From an uncultured Desulfatitalea sp. (GTDB lineage: Bacteria > Desulfobacterota > Desulfobacteria > Desulfobacterales > Desulfosarcinaceae), in contig CALMNL010000006.1 of assembly GCA_937868765.1 (NCBI GenBank), forward strand, positions 310,001 to 374,000: a stretch of DNA of 64,000 nt. Reading direction: 5' to 3'. Both the position numbers and the translations under genes were made by a program. Below, piece after piece: positions 27,514-37,160 of the stretch. The notes beneath the pieces are model-generated. The model was not told the origin of the DNA, did no database searches, and saw only the letters and a list, made by a program, of their open reading frames with translations. How positions within the stretch are numbered: position 1 is the first letter of the stretch; the number at the start of each line of letters is the position of its first letter.

Positions 27514-28533
27514 ATGATTCGAATCGACGGTTCCTTCGGCGAAGGCGGCGGCCAGATCGTGCGCACCTCGCTGGCGCTCTCCCTGGTCACCGGGAAGCCC
27601 TTCACGATCGATCATATTCGTGCCGGTCGGGACAAGCCGGGGCTGATGCGCCAGCACCTCGCGGCGGTGAACGCTGCGGCGGAGATCGGCCATGCAGAGG
27701 TCTCGGGCAATCACCTCGGCTCCCGGCGCGTCACCTTCGAACCCGGAAAGATCAGATCCGGCCGATTCCATTTCACCATCGGATCGGCCGGCAGCTGCAC
27801 CCTGGTGCTGCAGACGGTACTTCCGGCCCTGCTGCAAGCGCAAGGTCCCTCGGAACTGATATTGGAAGGCGGAACGCACAATCCCCATGCGCCCCCCTAC
27901 GATTTTCTGGCCGAATGCTTCCTTCCGCTGCTTAACCGCATGGGGACGCACATCACCACCGCCCTGGAGCGGTCCGGCTTCTATCCGGCGGGCGGCGGCA
28001 AGTTCCAGGTCTCGATCCAGCCGGCGCGGCGACTCGCACCGCTGGAACTGATCGGCCGCGGCCCGATCCGCAGCAAGCTGGCCCGGGCAGTGGTGGCCGG
28101 CCTGCCGCTGTCCATCGCCCAGCGAGAATTGAGCGTCGTTGCCGAAAGGCTCAAATGGGGATCGGAAGCGCTGGTGGCTGCGGATTGCATGAACGCCAAA
28201 GGCCCGGGGAATGTTCTCACCGTCGAGATCGTCAGCGACGCGGTGACGGAAGTCATGTCCGCCTTCGGGCAGCGTGGTGTCAGCGCCGAAAAAGTGGCCC
28301 GGGACGCCGTTCGACAAGTCCGGGAATACCTGCAATACGACTTGCCCGTGGGCCGATATCTGGCCGATCAATTGCTGCTTCCCCTGGCCATGGCGGGCAA
28401 AGGCAGGTTCAGAACCTTGACGCCGACGCGACACACGCAGACCAATATCGAAATCATCAAACGATTCCTGGACGTGGATATCCGCCTGAGCCAATTCGCC
28501 GATCACCAGTGGGAAATCGCGATCATCTGTTGA
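27514..28533 (+). CDS. rtcA: RNA 3'-terminal phosphate cyclase
   Basis: A 339-residue RtcA that converts the 3'-phosphate of RNA to a 2',3'-cyclic phosphate using ATP, through an adenylated histidine. Visible signatures are IDGSFGEGGGQIVRTSLALS at the N-terminus, HNPHAPPYDFL, the glycine-rich GFYPAGGGKF and the nucleophile His in RHTQTNIE near residue 310. The length is typical. The usual partners rtcB and rtcR are not in the window; instead the gene follows the CoA-transferase by 15 bases. Confidence 0.95.
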   Translation: MIRIDGSFGEGGGQIVRTSLALSLVTGKPFTIDHIRAGRDKPGLMRQHLAAVNAAAEIGHAEVSGNHLGSRRVTFEPGKIRSGRFHFTIGSAGSCTLVLQTVLPALLQAQGPSELILEGGTHNPHAPPYDFLAECFLPLLNRMGTHITTALERSGFYPAGGGKFQVSIQPARRLAPLELIGRGPIRSKLARAVVAGLPLSIAQRELSVVAERLKWGSEALVAADCMNAKGPGNVLTVEIVSDAVTEVMSAFGQRGVSAEKVARDAVRQVREYLQYDLPVGRYLADQLLLPLAMAGKGRFRTLTPTRHTQTNIEIIKRFLDVDIRLSQFADHQWEIAIIC

Positions 28534-28651
28534 ATTCCCGGATATCGGAAGCACTATTGGCAGGTTTCCCTTTTTCTTTGGACCCGTCTTGGCTCGCGAG
28601 TGGGCGTTCGGGCGGTTCGGCACAATTGTAAGGAGCGGGTGGTTCGCGGAA

Positions 28652-30070
28652 ATGGAAACTAGTAAAGCAAATTCTCCGGCGATGATTCTGATCACGGTGT
28701 GCATCGCCCAGTTCATGGCCCCCTTCATGCTGACCAGTGTGGGCGTGGCGCTGCCCTCCCTGGGCCGGGACCTGGGGGCCTCGGCCGTGCAACTCGGCCT
28801 GGTGGAACAGCTCTACACGGTGTCCCTGGCCATGTCCATGCTCACCTTCGGCCGGTTCGGCGACATCGCCGGTCAGCGCGGGCTGTTCGCAATCGGGCTC
28901 TCGATTTTCACCCTGCTCAGCCTTTCGCTGGGTTTTGCAACCAGCATCCGGATGGTGATGGGTTTTCGCTTCGTTCAGGGCGTCGGTGCGTCCATGGTGC
29001 TGGCCGGCAGCATGGCCCTGGTGGCCGCCGCCTACCCGCCGGAACTGCGGGCGCGCAAGATCGGCCTGGTTTCCGCCTGCACCTACGCGGGGCTTTCCCT
29101 GGGGCCGGTGATCGGCGGGTATGTCACCCTGCACTTCGGATGGCGCCATGTCTTTCTCCTGGCCGTCCCTTTCGGCGTGGCCGCGATTACCATGGCGCTC
29201 ATCGGCATGAAGGGGATCGAGAAAAACGCTTCGGGCGAAAAAATGGACTGGAAGGGAAGCCTGATGTATGCCGCCAGTGTCGGATTGGTGATGACCGGCG
29301 CCGCGCATGCCAAGAGTGCCCTTTTCGGCTGGCCGTTGATTGCGGCCGGAATCGTCGGCCTGGTCGTGTTTATTTGGATGGAATCGAAATCGCCGAGCCC
29401 GCTGCTCGACGTGACGCTGCTGTCCAGGAACCGCTTCTTCGCCCTGAGCTGCCTGGCGGCCCTGGGCAACTATGCCGCCACCTTCGGCATCGTCTTCCTG
29501 ATGAGCCTTTTTCTCCAGTATGCCAAAGGCCTTTCCGCCCGGCAAGCCGGTTTCGTGCTGCTGATGCAGCCCCTCATGCAGTTTGCGGCTTCCCCCGTCG
29601 CCGGGCGCCTGGCCGAGCGCTACGACCTGGCCAAGGTGGCCACCGCCGGCATGCTCGCCAGCTTCGCCGGGCTGCTCCTGGCGGCCATTACCGCAGGCCC
29701 CCAGGTGCCGCTGGGACTGGTCGTCCTCGAACTGATGCTGATCGGGACCGGCTTCGGCATCTTCATCACCCCCAACTCCACCGCCATTATGGGCAGCGTC
29801 GAACGCCGGCAGTTCGGCGTGGCCTCGGGCATGATCGGCGCCATGCGGACCCTGGGCATGGCCGCCAGCCTGACGGCCATCTCGCTCATCTTTTCTCTTT
29901 TCATGGGAAAGCACGAAATCGGCCCGGAGACGCTGCCCGCGTTTCTCCTGAGCATGAAGACCGGCCTGGTGGTCTATGCGATCTTCTCCAGCCTGGGGGT
30001 GATCCTCTCCTTCGGCCGGGGCAGGAAGAAGCTGCCGGGCGGGGCGGCGCCGGCGACTGCCCGCCGGTGA
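28652..30070 (+). CDS. MFS transporter, DHA2-like drug/proton antiporter family
   Basis: A 472-residue inner-membrane transporter. Residues 10-35 form the first membrane helix, and the loop 2-3 signature is seen in MLTFGRFGDIAGQRGLF. Motif C of antiporters appears in GLSLGPVIGGYVTLHFGWR. The hydrophobic profile suggests 13-14 segments. The ATG at 28652 was taken; AAGGAG is present but somewhat far (about 16 bases). No regulator adjoins it. Drug, fatty-acid or organic-solute export is known for the family. Confidence 0.87.
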   Translation: METSKANSPAMILITVCIAQFMAPFMLTSVGVALPSLGRDLGASAVQLGLVEQLYTVSLAMSMLTFGRFGDIAGQRGLFAIGLSIFTLLSLSLGFATSIRMVMGFRFVQGVGASMVLAGSMALVAAAYPPELRARKIGLVSACTYAGLSLGPVIGGYVTLHFGWRHVFLLAVPFGVAAITMALIGMKGIEKNASGEKMDWKGSLMYAASVGLVMTGAAHAKSALFGWPLIAAGIVGLVVFIWMESKSPSPLLDVTLLSRNRFFALSCLAALGNYAATFGIVFLMSLFLQYAKGLSARQAGFVLLMQPLMQFAASPVAGRLAERYDLAKVATAGMLASFAGLLLAAITAGPQVPLGLVVLELMLIGTGFGIFITPNSTAIMGSVERRQFGVASGMIGAMRTLGMAASLTAISLIFSLFMGKHEIGPETLPAFLLSMKTGLVVYAIFSSLGVILSFGRGRKKLPGGAAPATARR

Positions 30071-30108
30071 AAAGGTCGGCTTCGCCGGGACCCGCGGCGC
30101 GGCCGCTG

Positions 30109-31392
30109 CTATTGGGAATCCATGGGCGGCTTGGCGAACAGGATGGCCATCGAGGCCAGCACGCTGACGGCGGCAAACGCGGTGAAGGCCGCATGGTAGC
30201 TCCGGGTGGCGTCGTAGATCATTCCCGCAATGGCCGGGCCGATGGCCGATCCCACCCCGACGAACATCCCGGCCAGGCCCGAGACCGTGGCGAACGAGAT
30301 CATCCCGAAGCACTCGGCCGTGATCAGCGACTGGGTCATGATGATGCTGCCCATGGTGAGCCCGAAGATGAAAGTGCCCGCATAGAGCACCAGGGGGTGG
30401 CTGGAAAAGGCCAGACCGAGAATCGCGACTCCCTGCAATAGAAACAAGCCCATGGCCACGTGCCGCTTGTCCAGCGGGTCGATGAACACCCCTAGGATCA
30501 GCCGGCCCGCGATGCTGGCCGCGGCGGTGAGGCTGACGGCCGTGGCCGCGCCGGCCAGTCCCAGGGTTTTGGACAGGAACGAGATCTGGTGGACCAGGTA
30601 AGCCACCTGACAGATCATGGCCAGGAAAAAAGCGGCGACGATGGCCCAGAAGGCCACGGTGTGCATGGCCTGGGTCCGCGTCCAGGGTTTCAACTGGTGG
30701 TCGTAGCGCAGCGCCGCGGTCACCTGGCCGGCCGGTTCCTGCCGGGGCTCATGGCCGTCGGGGAACTGGCCCACATCGGACGGCCTCTGTTTTACGACGA
30801 AAAGGGCGGCCGGAATGATGCCCAGGCAGAACAGCGCCCCCAGAAAAGGCAACGCCAGGGTCAACCCCCAGCGCGCAATCAGGAAGGTGGCCAGCGGTAC
30901 CATGACGATGCCACCGATGCTCAAGCCGCACATCACCAGGCTCATCACTTTGCCGCGTTTGAGGATGAACCAGTTGACCAGCAGGACATTGACCGGAATC
31001 AGCGAAGTGCCGCTCCAGCCCACGGCCATCAGCAGGTAGACCGCATACAGCTGCCACAATGCGGTCACCCGGCTGAGCAGGACGAACGCCAGACCCACGA
31101 TCAGGGAGCCGATCACCAGCAATCGCCGGGGGCCGAAGCGGTCGATCTGGCGGCCGATGATCATGCCGGAGATGCCGCTGGTGAAAAAATAGAGGGTCAC
31201 GGCCGATGAGACCGACCCCTTGGACCATCCGTGGGCATGGCAGAGCGGGTCCAGAAAGACGCCATGGCCGTAGAATCCGAGGCCGCTGGAAATGGTGAGA
31301 ATCAGGGTGCCGGCCAGCCCGATCCACCAGCCGTAAAAGATTCCCCCGTTGGGCTCCCGGCTGTTCGGAACGGCTTGGCGGCTGATCTGCAT
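30109..31392 (-). CDS. MFS transporter, monocarboxylate/oxalate-formate type
   Basis: A 427-residue inner-membrane protein with twelve predicted helices. It starts FYGWWIGLAGTLILTISSG, typical of the OFA/monocarboxylate group, and shows GMIIGRQIDRFGPRRLL between helices 2 and 3, then GWSGTSLIPVNVLLVNWF. A central hydrophilic loop (residues about 205-240) separates the halves. It lies downstream of the acyl-CoA ligase gene on the same strand with a 175-base gap, which suggests uptake of the acid the ligase activates. That link is inferred. Confidence 0.88.
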   Translation of the reverse strand: MQISRQAVPNSREPNGGIFYGWWIGLAGTLILTISSGLGFYGHGVFLDPLCHAHGWSKGSVSSAVTLYFFTSGISGMIIGRQIDRFGPRRLLVIGSLIVGLAFVLLSRVTALWQLYAVYLLMAVGWSGTSLIPVNVLLVNWFILKRGKVMSLVMCGLSIGGIVMVPLATFLIARWGLTLALPFLGALFCLGIIPAALFVVKQRPSDVGQFPDGHEPRQEPAGQVTAALRYDHQLKPWTRTQAMHTVAFWAIVAAFFLAMICQVAYLVHQISFLSKTLGLAGAATAVSLTAAASIAGRLILGVFIDPLDKRHVAMGLFLLQGVAILGLAFSSHPLVLYAGTFIFGLTMGSIIMTQSLITAECFGMISFATVSGLAGMFVGVGSAIGPAIAGMIYDATRSYHAAFTAFAAVSVLASMAILFAKPPMDSQ

Positions 31393-31567
31393 ACGTGGCG
31401 GCGCCTATCAAAAGAGACGGTATGAGACCGCCTCTGAACGGTTGGGGTTCGTGGGACCTGCTGCCCATTCCAAGCCGATGAACGCTTGTCGTTTGAAAAT
31501 ACGCCCCTGCCGCCGTTGCGCGCAAGCCCAATTTCCTGGTTTGGGTCCGGCAACCCTTATCAGCCTG

Positions 31568-33226
31568 TTAGACCGGGATGCGATCCGGTCCCGGAAACAA
31601 CGCCACCGAAATCTCCCTGAGCTTGTATTTCTGCACCTTGCCGCTGGCGGTCAACGGAAAGCTCTCCACGAAGGCGACGTGCTTGGGGATTTTGTAGTGG
31701 CTGATCTGGCCGCGGCAGAAATCCTGGACGTCTTCGGGGGTCAGGTCGGCGTCTTTCTTCTTGATGATGAAGGCCCCCACCTCTTCGCCGTACTTGCGGC
31801 TGGGGACGCCCACCACCTGGACATCGGCAATGCCCGCCAGGCGATAGAGATATTCCTCGATCTCCCGCGGGTAGATGTTCTCGCCGCCACGGATGATCAT
31901 GTCCTTGTGGCGGCCGGTGATGGCCAGATAGCCATCGGCGTCCATGACCCCCAGGTCGCCGGAGTGCAGCCAGCCGTCGGCGTCGATGGTCCTGGCCGTG
32001 GCCTCGGGCATCTTGTAGTAGCCTTTCATGACGTTGTACCCGCGGCAGCACACCTCCCCCTGCTCGCCCGTGCCCAGCTCGCGGTGGGTTTCCGGGTCCA
32101 CGATCTTCACCTCGATGCGGGGCATGGCCCGGCCCACCGTCTCGGTGCGCCGCCGCATGTCGTCGCCCGGCAGGGTCTGGGTAATCACCGGCGACCCCTC
32201 GGTCAGGCCGTAGCAGATGGTGATCTCGCGCATGTACATCTTGTCGATCACCTGGCGCATCACGTGCACGGGGCAGGGCGAGCCGGCCATGATGCCTGTG
32301 CGCAGCGAGCTGAAGTCGAATTTGGAAAACAGCTTGTGATCCAGGACGGCGATGAACATGGTGGGCACGCCGTACAGGGCCGTGCAGCGCTCCTGCTCCA
32401 CGGCCGCCATCACCTGCACCGGGTCGAATTTCTCCAGGATCACCAGGGTGGCACCGTGGCTTACGGCCGCCAGCACGCCCAGCACGCAGCCAAAACAGTG
32501 AAACAGCGGCACCGGCAGGCACACCCGGTCGGCGTGGGTGAACTTCTGGTTCTCGCCGATCCAGAAGCCGTTGTTGCCGATGTTGTAGTGGGTGAGCATC
32601 ACCCCCTTGGGGAACCCGGTGGTGCCCGAGGTGTACTGCATGTTGACCACATCGTGGGCTGAAAGGGCGGCCTGGCGCTCCGCATAGGCCTGCGGCGGGA
32701 CCATGGCGGCCATGGCCATCACCTCGGGCAGCGCGTAGAGTCCGCGATGTTTTTCCATGCCCAGGAACATGACCCGCTTGAGATTGGGGAAGCGGTCGCT
32801 GTGAAGCCGCCCGCGCTCCTGCTGCTTGAGTTCGGGGACCAGGTCGTAGACGGTCGCAAGGTAGTCGGTATCCATGTAGCCGTCGATCAGGAAAAGGTTC
32901 TCCGCTTCCGACTGCTCGAGCAGGTAGGCCAGTTCGGCGCTCTTGTAATTGGTGTTGACCGTCAGCAGTACGGCCCCGATCCTGGCCGTGGCGAACTGCA
33001 AGGCCACCCAGTAGGGGATATTGGTGGCCCACACGGCCACCTTCTCGCCCCTGGCCACCCCCAGGGCCATCAACCCCCTGGCCAGCTGGTCCACCACCTC
33101 GCCGAACTGGCGGTAGGTCAGTCGGAAATCCCGGTCCACATATACCAGGGCTTCGTTGTCCGGATAACGCTGGATGATTTCGTCCAGCATCTGCCCCAGG
33201 GTGATTTCGCGCAGCGCTTCGCTCAT
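31568..33226 (-). CDS. AMP-dependent acyl-CoA synthetase/ligase
   Basis: A 552-residue ANL-superfamily enzyme that activates a carboxylic acid to its CoA thioester via an acyl-adenylate. Core motifs are MQYTSGTTGFPKGVMLTHYN (ATP loop), CYGLTEGSPV, DGWLHSGDLGVMDADGYL and GRHKDMIIRGGENIYPREIE, ending in the C-terminal catalytic lysine of LTASGKVQKYKL. The ATG at 33226 has AGGAGGAGG 4 bases ahead. It is 11 bases after a cupin-type XRE regulator on the same strand. That gives a regulator-ligase(-transporter) unit. Substrate is probably a medium- or branched-chain acid, by family resemblance only. Confidence 0.93.
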   Translation of the reverse strand: MSEALREITLGQMLDEIIQRYPDNEALVYVDRDFRLTYRQFGEVVDQLARGLMALGVARGEKVAVWATNIPYWVALQFATARIGAVLLTVNTNYKSAELAYLLEQSEAENLFLIDGYMDTDYLATVYDLVPELKQQERGRLHSDRFPNLKRVMFLGMEKHRGLYALPEVMAMAAMVPPQAYAERQAALSAHDVVNMQYTSGTTGFPKGVMLTHYNIGNNGFWIGENQKFTHADRVCLPVPLFHCFGCVLGVLAAVSHGATLVILEKFDPVQVMAAVEQERCTALYGVPTMFIAVLDHKLFSKFDFSSLRTGIMAGSPCPVHVMRQVIDKMYMREITICYGLTEGSPVITQTLPGDDMRRRTETVGRAMPRIEVKIVDPETHRELGTGEQGEVCCRGYNVMKGYYKMPEATARTIDADGWLHSGDLGVMDADGYLAITGRHKDMIIRGGENIYPREIEEYLYRLAGIADVQVVGVPSRKYGEEVGAFIIKKKDADLTPEDVQDFCRGQISHYKIPKHVAFVESFPLTASGKVQKYKLREISVALFPGPDRIPV

Positions 33227-33237
33227 ATGGCCTCCTC

Positions 33238-33807
33238 CTATCGCGGGATGTACAGGACCGCGTAGATGGCCGCTGGCAGTGGCCCCAGGCAGCTGACATT
33301 GTGCGGAACGATGGAATTGTAGTAAACGCTGTCGCCTTCGGCCAGGGTGTAGCGCTCGTCCCCGTAGATCACCTCCACCTCGCCGCGCTGGACCACGATG
33401 AACTCCTCGCCCTCGTGGCTGGACATCAGCTTCTCTTCGGCCGATTCGGGCAGCAGCTCCACGTAAAACGGTTCCATGTGTCGATCGCTCTTGCCCTTGC
33501 CCAGCGAGTAGAACTTCAGGTCCACCGGTTTGTCCTTGCCGCGCAAGGTGCTCAGCGCGCTCTGGCGTTCGGCCCGGCGCATGACCAGCGGATCCCGGCT
33601 CAACTGGTCGTCGAGGAAGGTCCCCAGGCGCACATCCAGCGCCCGGGCGATTTTGAGCAGCGGCCCCAGGGAGGGCACCACATTGTCTTCGATCACCGCC
33701 GCCAGGAAATCGGCGCCTAACCCGGTGCGTTCCGCCAGTTCCGCCATGCGGATGTCTTTGCGCTCCATGAAGGCCTTGATCCGCTGGCCGACCTTGTCTG
33801 TTTTCAT
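33238..33807 (-). CDS. XRE-family regulator with C-terminal cupin domain
   Basis: A 189-residue transcription factor. The helix-turn-helix is at residues 6-62 (IRMAELAERTGLGADFLAAV then PSLGPLLKIARALDV). The C-terminal cupin (residues about 110-185) includes SHEGEEFIVVQRGEVEVIY and YNSIVPHNVSCLG, which would bind a small effector or metal. The ATG at 33807 follows AGGAGGAGCT. Regulators of this type commonly control the gene they adjoin, here the acyl-CoA ligase 11 bases downstream. Confidence 0.9.
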   Translation of the reverse strand: MKTDKVGQRIKAFMERKDIRMAELAERTGLGADFLAAVIEDNVVPSLGPLLKIARALDVRLGTFLDDQLSRDPLVMRRAERQSALSTLRGKDKPVDLKFYSLGKGKSDRHMEPFYVELLPESAEEKLMSSHEGEEFIVVQRGEVEVIYGDERYTLAEGDSVYYNSIVPHNVSCLGPLPAAIYAVLYIPR

Positions 33808-33963
33808 AGCTCCTCCTGAATGGTTCGCAACACGGTGCCCCGCATGGCGAACCCGCCTCGGGCAACGGCATCCGCGCCGCCTTTCGATCACACAAAGCCG
33901 GCTTGTATACCCTATGGGGCGAGGTTGTTAAAGGGGAAATCGGCAGGTGCGCTTACTGGCGTC

Positions 33964-35004
33964 TCAGGCGGGCGCTTCCCGCGGGACGATGCCCAGCGTT
34001 TGAAGCGCCATCCCGCGCAGAATCTCGACTTGCGCGGAACGCCCGATGGGCCAGTCCGACAGGAAGCGGTGCAGATCGTCGACGCTCTGAACGGCTTCCC
34101 CGTTGACGGCCACGATCAAATCGCCCTGGCGCAGCCCGGCGCGTCCGGCCGGCCCGCTGGTCTCCACGGACATCACCTCCACGGCGTAGTTCTTCTTCAA
34201 GCCGTGAAAGCGGACCAGGCGGCGATCCAGGGCCCGCTGCCGGCCGGCGATACCGAATGACCCGCGCCGCACCCGGCCATGGGTGAGAATCTGTGAGACC
34301 ACCCATTTGGCCGTGCTGGCCGGAATGGAGAACCCGATGCCCTGGGCCATGGCGATGATCGCGGTGTTGATGCCCACTACCTCGCCGGTGGAATCCACCA
34401 GCGCGCCGCCGGAGTTGCCGGGGTTCAGGGGGGCGGTGTGTTGGATGATGTTTTCGATGAGACGGCCCTGGGTGCTCCGCAGGGCGCGTCCCAGGGCACT
34501 GACCACGCCGGTGGAGACCGTGGATTGAAACCCGAACGGATTGCCCATGGCGATCACCAGCTGGCCGACCCGGAGCCGCTCGGAACTGCCCAGGGTGCAG
34601 GCGGGCAGATAGGCGGCGTTGGCCCGGATCACCGCCAGGTCCGTGGCCGGGTCGCTGCCGATGAGGGCCGCCGCCAGGCTGGTGCCGTCGGTGAGACTCA
34701 CCGTCAGGCGGTTGGCCTTCTGGACCACGTGATCGTTGGTCAGGATGTAACCGTCCGGGGCGATCACCACCCCGGAGCCGGCCCCGATGGGCTCGGCGTT
34801 CTCCCCGTCGGGCGGGTTGCCGACGGCAATGCTGACCACCGATGGCCCCACGGCCTCGGCCACCGCCACCACGGCGCGGGAGTAAGCGTCGAGCAGTTCC
34901 ATGTCCCGGTCACCGGTCGGCGGCACGATCGCGCCGCCGTTCGTGTCGGAAGGGTCTTTCAACCCCTGTATCCATTTGAAATTCATCTTCATAGGTCTAT
35001 CCAT
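33964..35004 (-). CDS. Trypsin-like serine protease with PDZ domain (S1C, DegS/HtrA-like)
   Basis: A 346-residue protease of the HtrA family. The triad is visible as His in ILTNDHVVQ (about residue 92), Asp in ATDLAVI (about 122) and Ser in NPGNSGGALVD (about 198). One PDZ domain follows (GPAGRAGLRQGDLIVAVNGE). No signal peptide or membrane anchor is seen, unlike DegP or DegS, so this copy may be cytoplasmic or start further upstream. The ribosome site is weak; an ATG at 34989 is an alternative. Substrates are misfolded or regulatory proteins. Confidence 0.9.
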   Translation of the reverse strand: MDRPMKMNFKWIQGLKDPSDTNGGAIVPPTGDRDMELLDAYSRAVVAVAEAVGPSVVSIAVGNPPDGENAEPIGAGSGVVIAPDGYILTNDHVVQKANRLTVSLTDGTSLAAALIGSDPATDLAVIRANAAYLPACTLGSSERLRVGQLVIAMGNPFGFQSTVSTGVVSALGRALRSTQGRLIENIIQHTAPLNPGNSGGALVDSTGEVVGINTAIIAMAQGIGFSIPASTAKWVVSQILTHGRVRRGSFGIAGRQRALDRRLVRFHGLKKNYAVEVMSVETSGPAGRAGLRQGDLIVAVNGEAVQSVDDLHRFLSDWPIGRSAQVEILRGMALQTLGIVPREAPA

Positions 35005-35093
35005 GCTCGTTTCTTGGCGGTCAAGCCCCGAACCTCGGTCCAGACACGAGATCCGGAGGTTCTATCCATTTCTTGCTCGCGGCATGCCGGCGG

Positions 35094-35768
35094 TCACCGC
35101 AGCCGATCCATCAGCCACTCCCGGATGTCCTCAATCTCCTGTGTGCACACCTCGTGCTGCATGGGATAGCTCTGCCACTGGACGGCATACTGCAAGCGCA
35201 TCAGTGCATCGCGCGTGTCGACGGCCGCGGCCATGGGAATCACCGGATCGTACTGCCCATGGGCCATCAGGATGGGGATGGCCGCATTGGCCTGGCTGCG
35301 CTCCGCAGCCAGGGTGCCCACCGTGGGCGAATAGGTGGAGAGGGCCAGGATGCCCGCCAGGGGCGTTTCATGCCTCAGGCCGGTGTGCAGGGCGATGGCA
35401 CCGCCCTGGGAAAAGCCGGCCAGCACGATCCGGTCGGAGGCGATCCCGGCGCCGATCTCCCGCTGGATGAGGTCGCGCACCCGATCGGAAGATTCCTGGA
35501 CGGCCTTGAGGTCCACCCTGCGGGTTTCCAGGTTCAGAATGTCGTACCAGGCGCGCATGGCCATGCCACCATTGATGGTCACCGGCCGTATGGGCGCGTT
35601 CGGAAAGACGAAGCGCACCGCCGGCGATTCGGGAAGGCGCAACGCAGGGACGATCGGCTCGAAATCGTGGCCATCGGCGCCCAAACCGTGCAGCCAGATC
35701 ACCGCGTAATCAGCGCGCCGGGCGGGGTTGATTTCCACGCAGTCCAGGTAGGGTAAGTTCATCATCAT
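35094..35768 (-). CDS. Carboxylesterase/phospholipase-like alpha/beta hydrolase
   Basis: A 224-residue serine hydrolase of the LYPLA/YpfH group. HGLGADGHDFEPIV supplies the oxyanion region, GFSQGG holds the nucleophile Ser, HGQYDPVIP the Asp and YPMQHEVC the His. Length is typical for the family, which cleaves short acyl esters and thioesters. Its ATG at 35768 overlaps the SDR stop by four bases (ATGA type), so the two are translationally coupled; ATGs at 35765 and 35762 are equally possible starts. Confidence 0.88.
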   Translation of the reverse strand: MMMNLPYLDCVEINPARRADYAVIWLHGLGADGHDFEPIVPALRLPESPAVRFVFPNAPIRPVTINGGMAMRAWYDILNLETRRVDLKAVQESSDRVRDLIQREIGAGIASDRIVLAGFSQGGAIALHTGLRHETPLAGILALSTYSPTVGTLAAERSQANAAIPILMAHGQYDPVIPMAAAVDTRDALMRLQYAVQWQSYPMQHEVCTQEIEDIREWLMDRLR

Positions 35769-36523
35769 AGGAAAATACCTCCGGATGCCTCGATGCGTTG
35801 GCCGTTGATCCAGCGGTTGTCTTCGCTGAGCAGCGAAGCGATCATGCCGCCGATGTCGTCGGGCAGCCCCACACGGCCCAAGGCGGTCTCGGAGGCGATC
35901 ATGCGGTTTACTTCCTGGTTGTCCCGCACCACGCCGCCGCCGAAGTCCGTGGCGATGGCGCCGGGGGCCACCGCGTTCACGGCGATCCGGCGCGGGCCGA
36001 GTTCCTTGGCCAGATAACGGGTGAGCACCTCGATGGCCCCTTTCATGGCGGCATAGGCCGAATAGCCCGGCAGAGAAAAACGCGCCAGGCCGCTGGAGAG
36101 ATTGACGATGCGGCCGCCGTCGGCCATGAGCGGCAACAGCGCCTGGGTCAGAAAGAAGACCCCCTTGAAATGAATGTTCATCAGCCGGTCGAACTGCTCC
36201 TCGGTGGTTTCGCTGAAGGCGGCATGCAGCCCGATGCCCGCGTTGTTCACCAGAAAGTCGAAGCGGTCCCGCTGCCAGTGCTGCTTCAGAACGCTCCGGA
36301 CCTGCTCGGCGAACGGCCCAAAGGCTTTGATGTCGCCCGTATCCAATTGCAACGCCATGGCCTTGCGCCCCAGTTGGCCAACTTCGGCCACCACATGGCG
36401 GGCCTCCTCCTCCCGGGTATGATAGGTGAGAACCGCATCCACACCCTTTTTGGCAAGGTGCAGGATGGCGCTCTTGCCGAGCCCCCGGCTGCCGCCGGTT
36501 ACCAACGCGATTTTAGCGTTCAT
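35765..36523 (-). CDS. Short-chain dehydrogenase/reductase (SDR)
   Basis: A 252-residue classical SDR: TGGSRGLGKS at residues 9-18, NNAG near 90, catalytic Ser in NLSSGLA and Tyr/Lys in YSAYAAMKGAI, with a C-terminal IASGG-type end (RIEASGGIFL). The ATG at 36523 has AAAGGAGG 8 bases ahead; a much longer open frame upstream of it is not coding-like. It is coupled to the esterase gene through overlapping stop and start. Together they could act on an ester and its alcohol or ketone, though the substrate is not evident. Bases 36524-36832 contain no gene. Confidence 0.9.
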   Translation of the reverse strand: MNAKIALVTGGSRGLGKSAILHLAKKGVDAVLTYHTREEEARHVVAEVGQLGRKAMALQLDTGDIKAFGPFAEQVRSVLKQHWQRDRFDFLVNNAGIGLHAAFSETTEEQFDRLMNIHFKGVFFLTQALLPLMADGGRIVNLSSGLARFSLPGYSAYAAMKGAIEVLTRYLAKELGPRRIAVNAVAPGAIATDFGGGVVRDNQEVNRMIASETALGRVGLPDDIGGMIASLLSEDNRWINGQRIEASGGIFL

Positions 36524-36832
36524 TTCGATAGCCCTCCTTTCAAGGCAGCCAGCCGGAGGATCATTGCTCCCCTTCGAAGGCTGGCCCGCTCGCAGGTTGA
36601 GACAAGGTAATACCTGGCCGCAGAGAATCCAGCCGCCGGTGCGCGGCACATGGCAGCAGGGGGGGGCGGTCGTTGCCGGATCAGGAAAAATGCATGACGG
36701 TATTGATTCTTGCGTGGATTCCGCCAATATTGAAATTGCATGAACGCGGCGAGAGGGGGTGGGCCCTGGGAAAGCCAGGCGCAAGCGGTCCAGCCCCCCT
36801 GCGGTTTTTTGAAATGCATGGAGGCGCAAACC

Positions 36833-37099
36833 ATGGCGGTAGGATGGGCCCAGGACGGGGCCGTGAATGATCAGATCGACGCCAGCGTCCAAGACGCGGT
36901 GAAGCTGGCCAGGAGCCGGTTGCCGGACGGCACCGGCCGGACGCATTGCGAGGAATGTGAGGAGCCCATTCCCGAAGCCCGCCGCCAGGCGGTTCCGGGC
37001 GTGCGCCTGTGCGTCCGCTGCCAGGCGGAAGCCGAAAAGCGCCAGGCGCCGCTGCCGGGCTTCAACCGCCGCGGCAGCAAAGACAGTCAGCTGAAGTGA
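36833..37099 (+). CDS. DksA/TraR-family small zinc-finger protein (YbiI-like)
   Basis: An 88-residue protein with a four-cysteine zinc finger HCEECEEPIPEARRQAVPG to LCVRCQ, which is the TraR/DksA C4 pattern, preceded by a short helical part. It lacks the long coiled coil of true DksA, like E. coli YbiI. The ATG at 36833 follows GGAGG by 8 bases. Short DksA-like proteins can bind RNA polymerase and modulate stringent control, but this is not shown here. It stands alone between an SDR unit and an acyl-CoA ligase. Confidence 0.85.
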   Translation: MAVGWAQDGAVNDQIDASVQDAVKLARSRLPDGTGRTHCEECEEPIPEARRQAVPGVRLCVRCQAEAEKRQAPLPGFNRRGSKDSQLK

Positions 37100-37160
37100 G
37101 CGGGACGCCTTTCCCCCGCAGATGCCCCGATAGGCGCACCTTTTCCCCGGTATCGATCGC

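Noticed and set aside
28523-30313. A 596-codon minus-strand frame opposite the MFS transporter
   Set aside because: The translation is rich in His, Gly, Gln and Arg without domains and lies opposite a transporter with good membrane helices.
31560-33299. A second long minus-strand frame overlapping the acyl-CoA ligase
   Set aside because: The ANL motifs are all in the frame from 33226 to 31568; the other frame is a one-base-shifted shadow.
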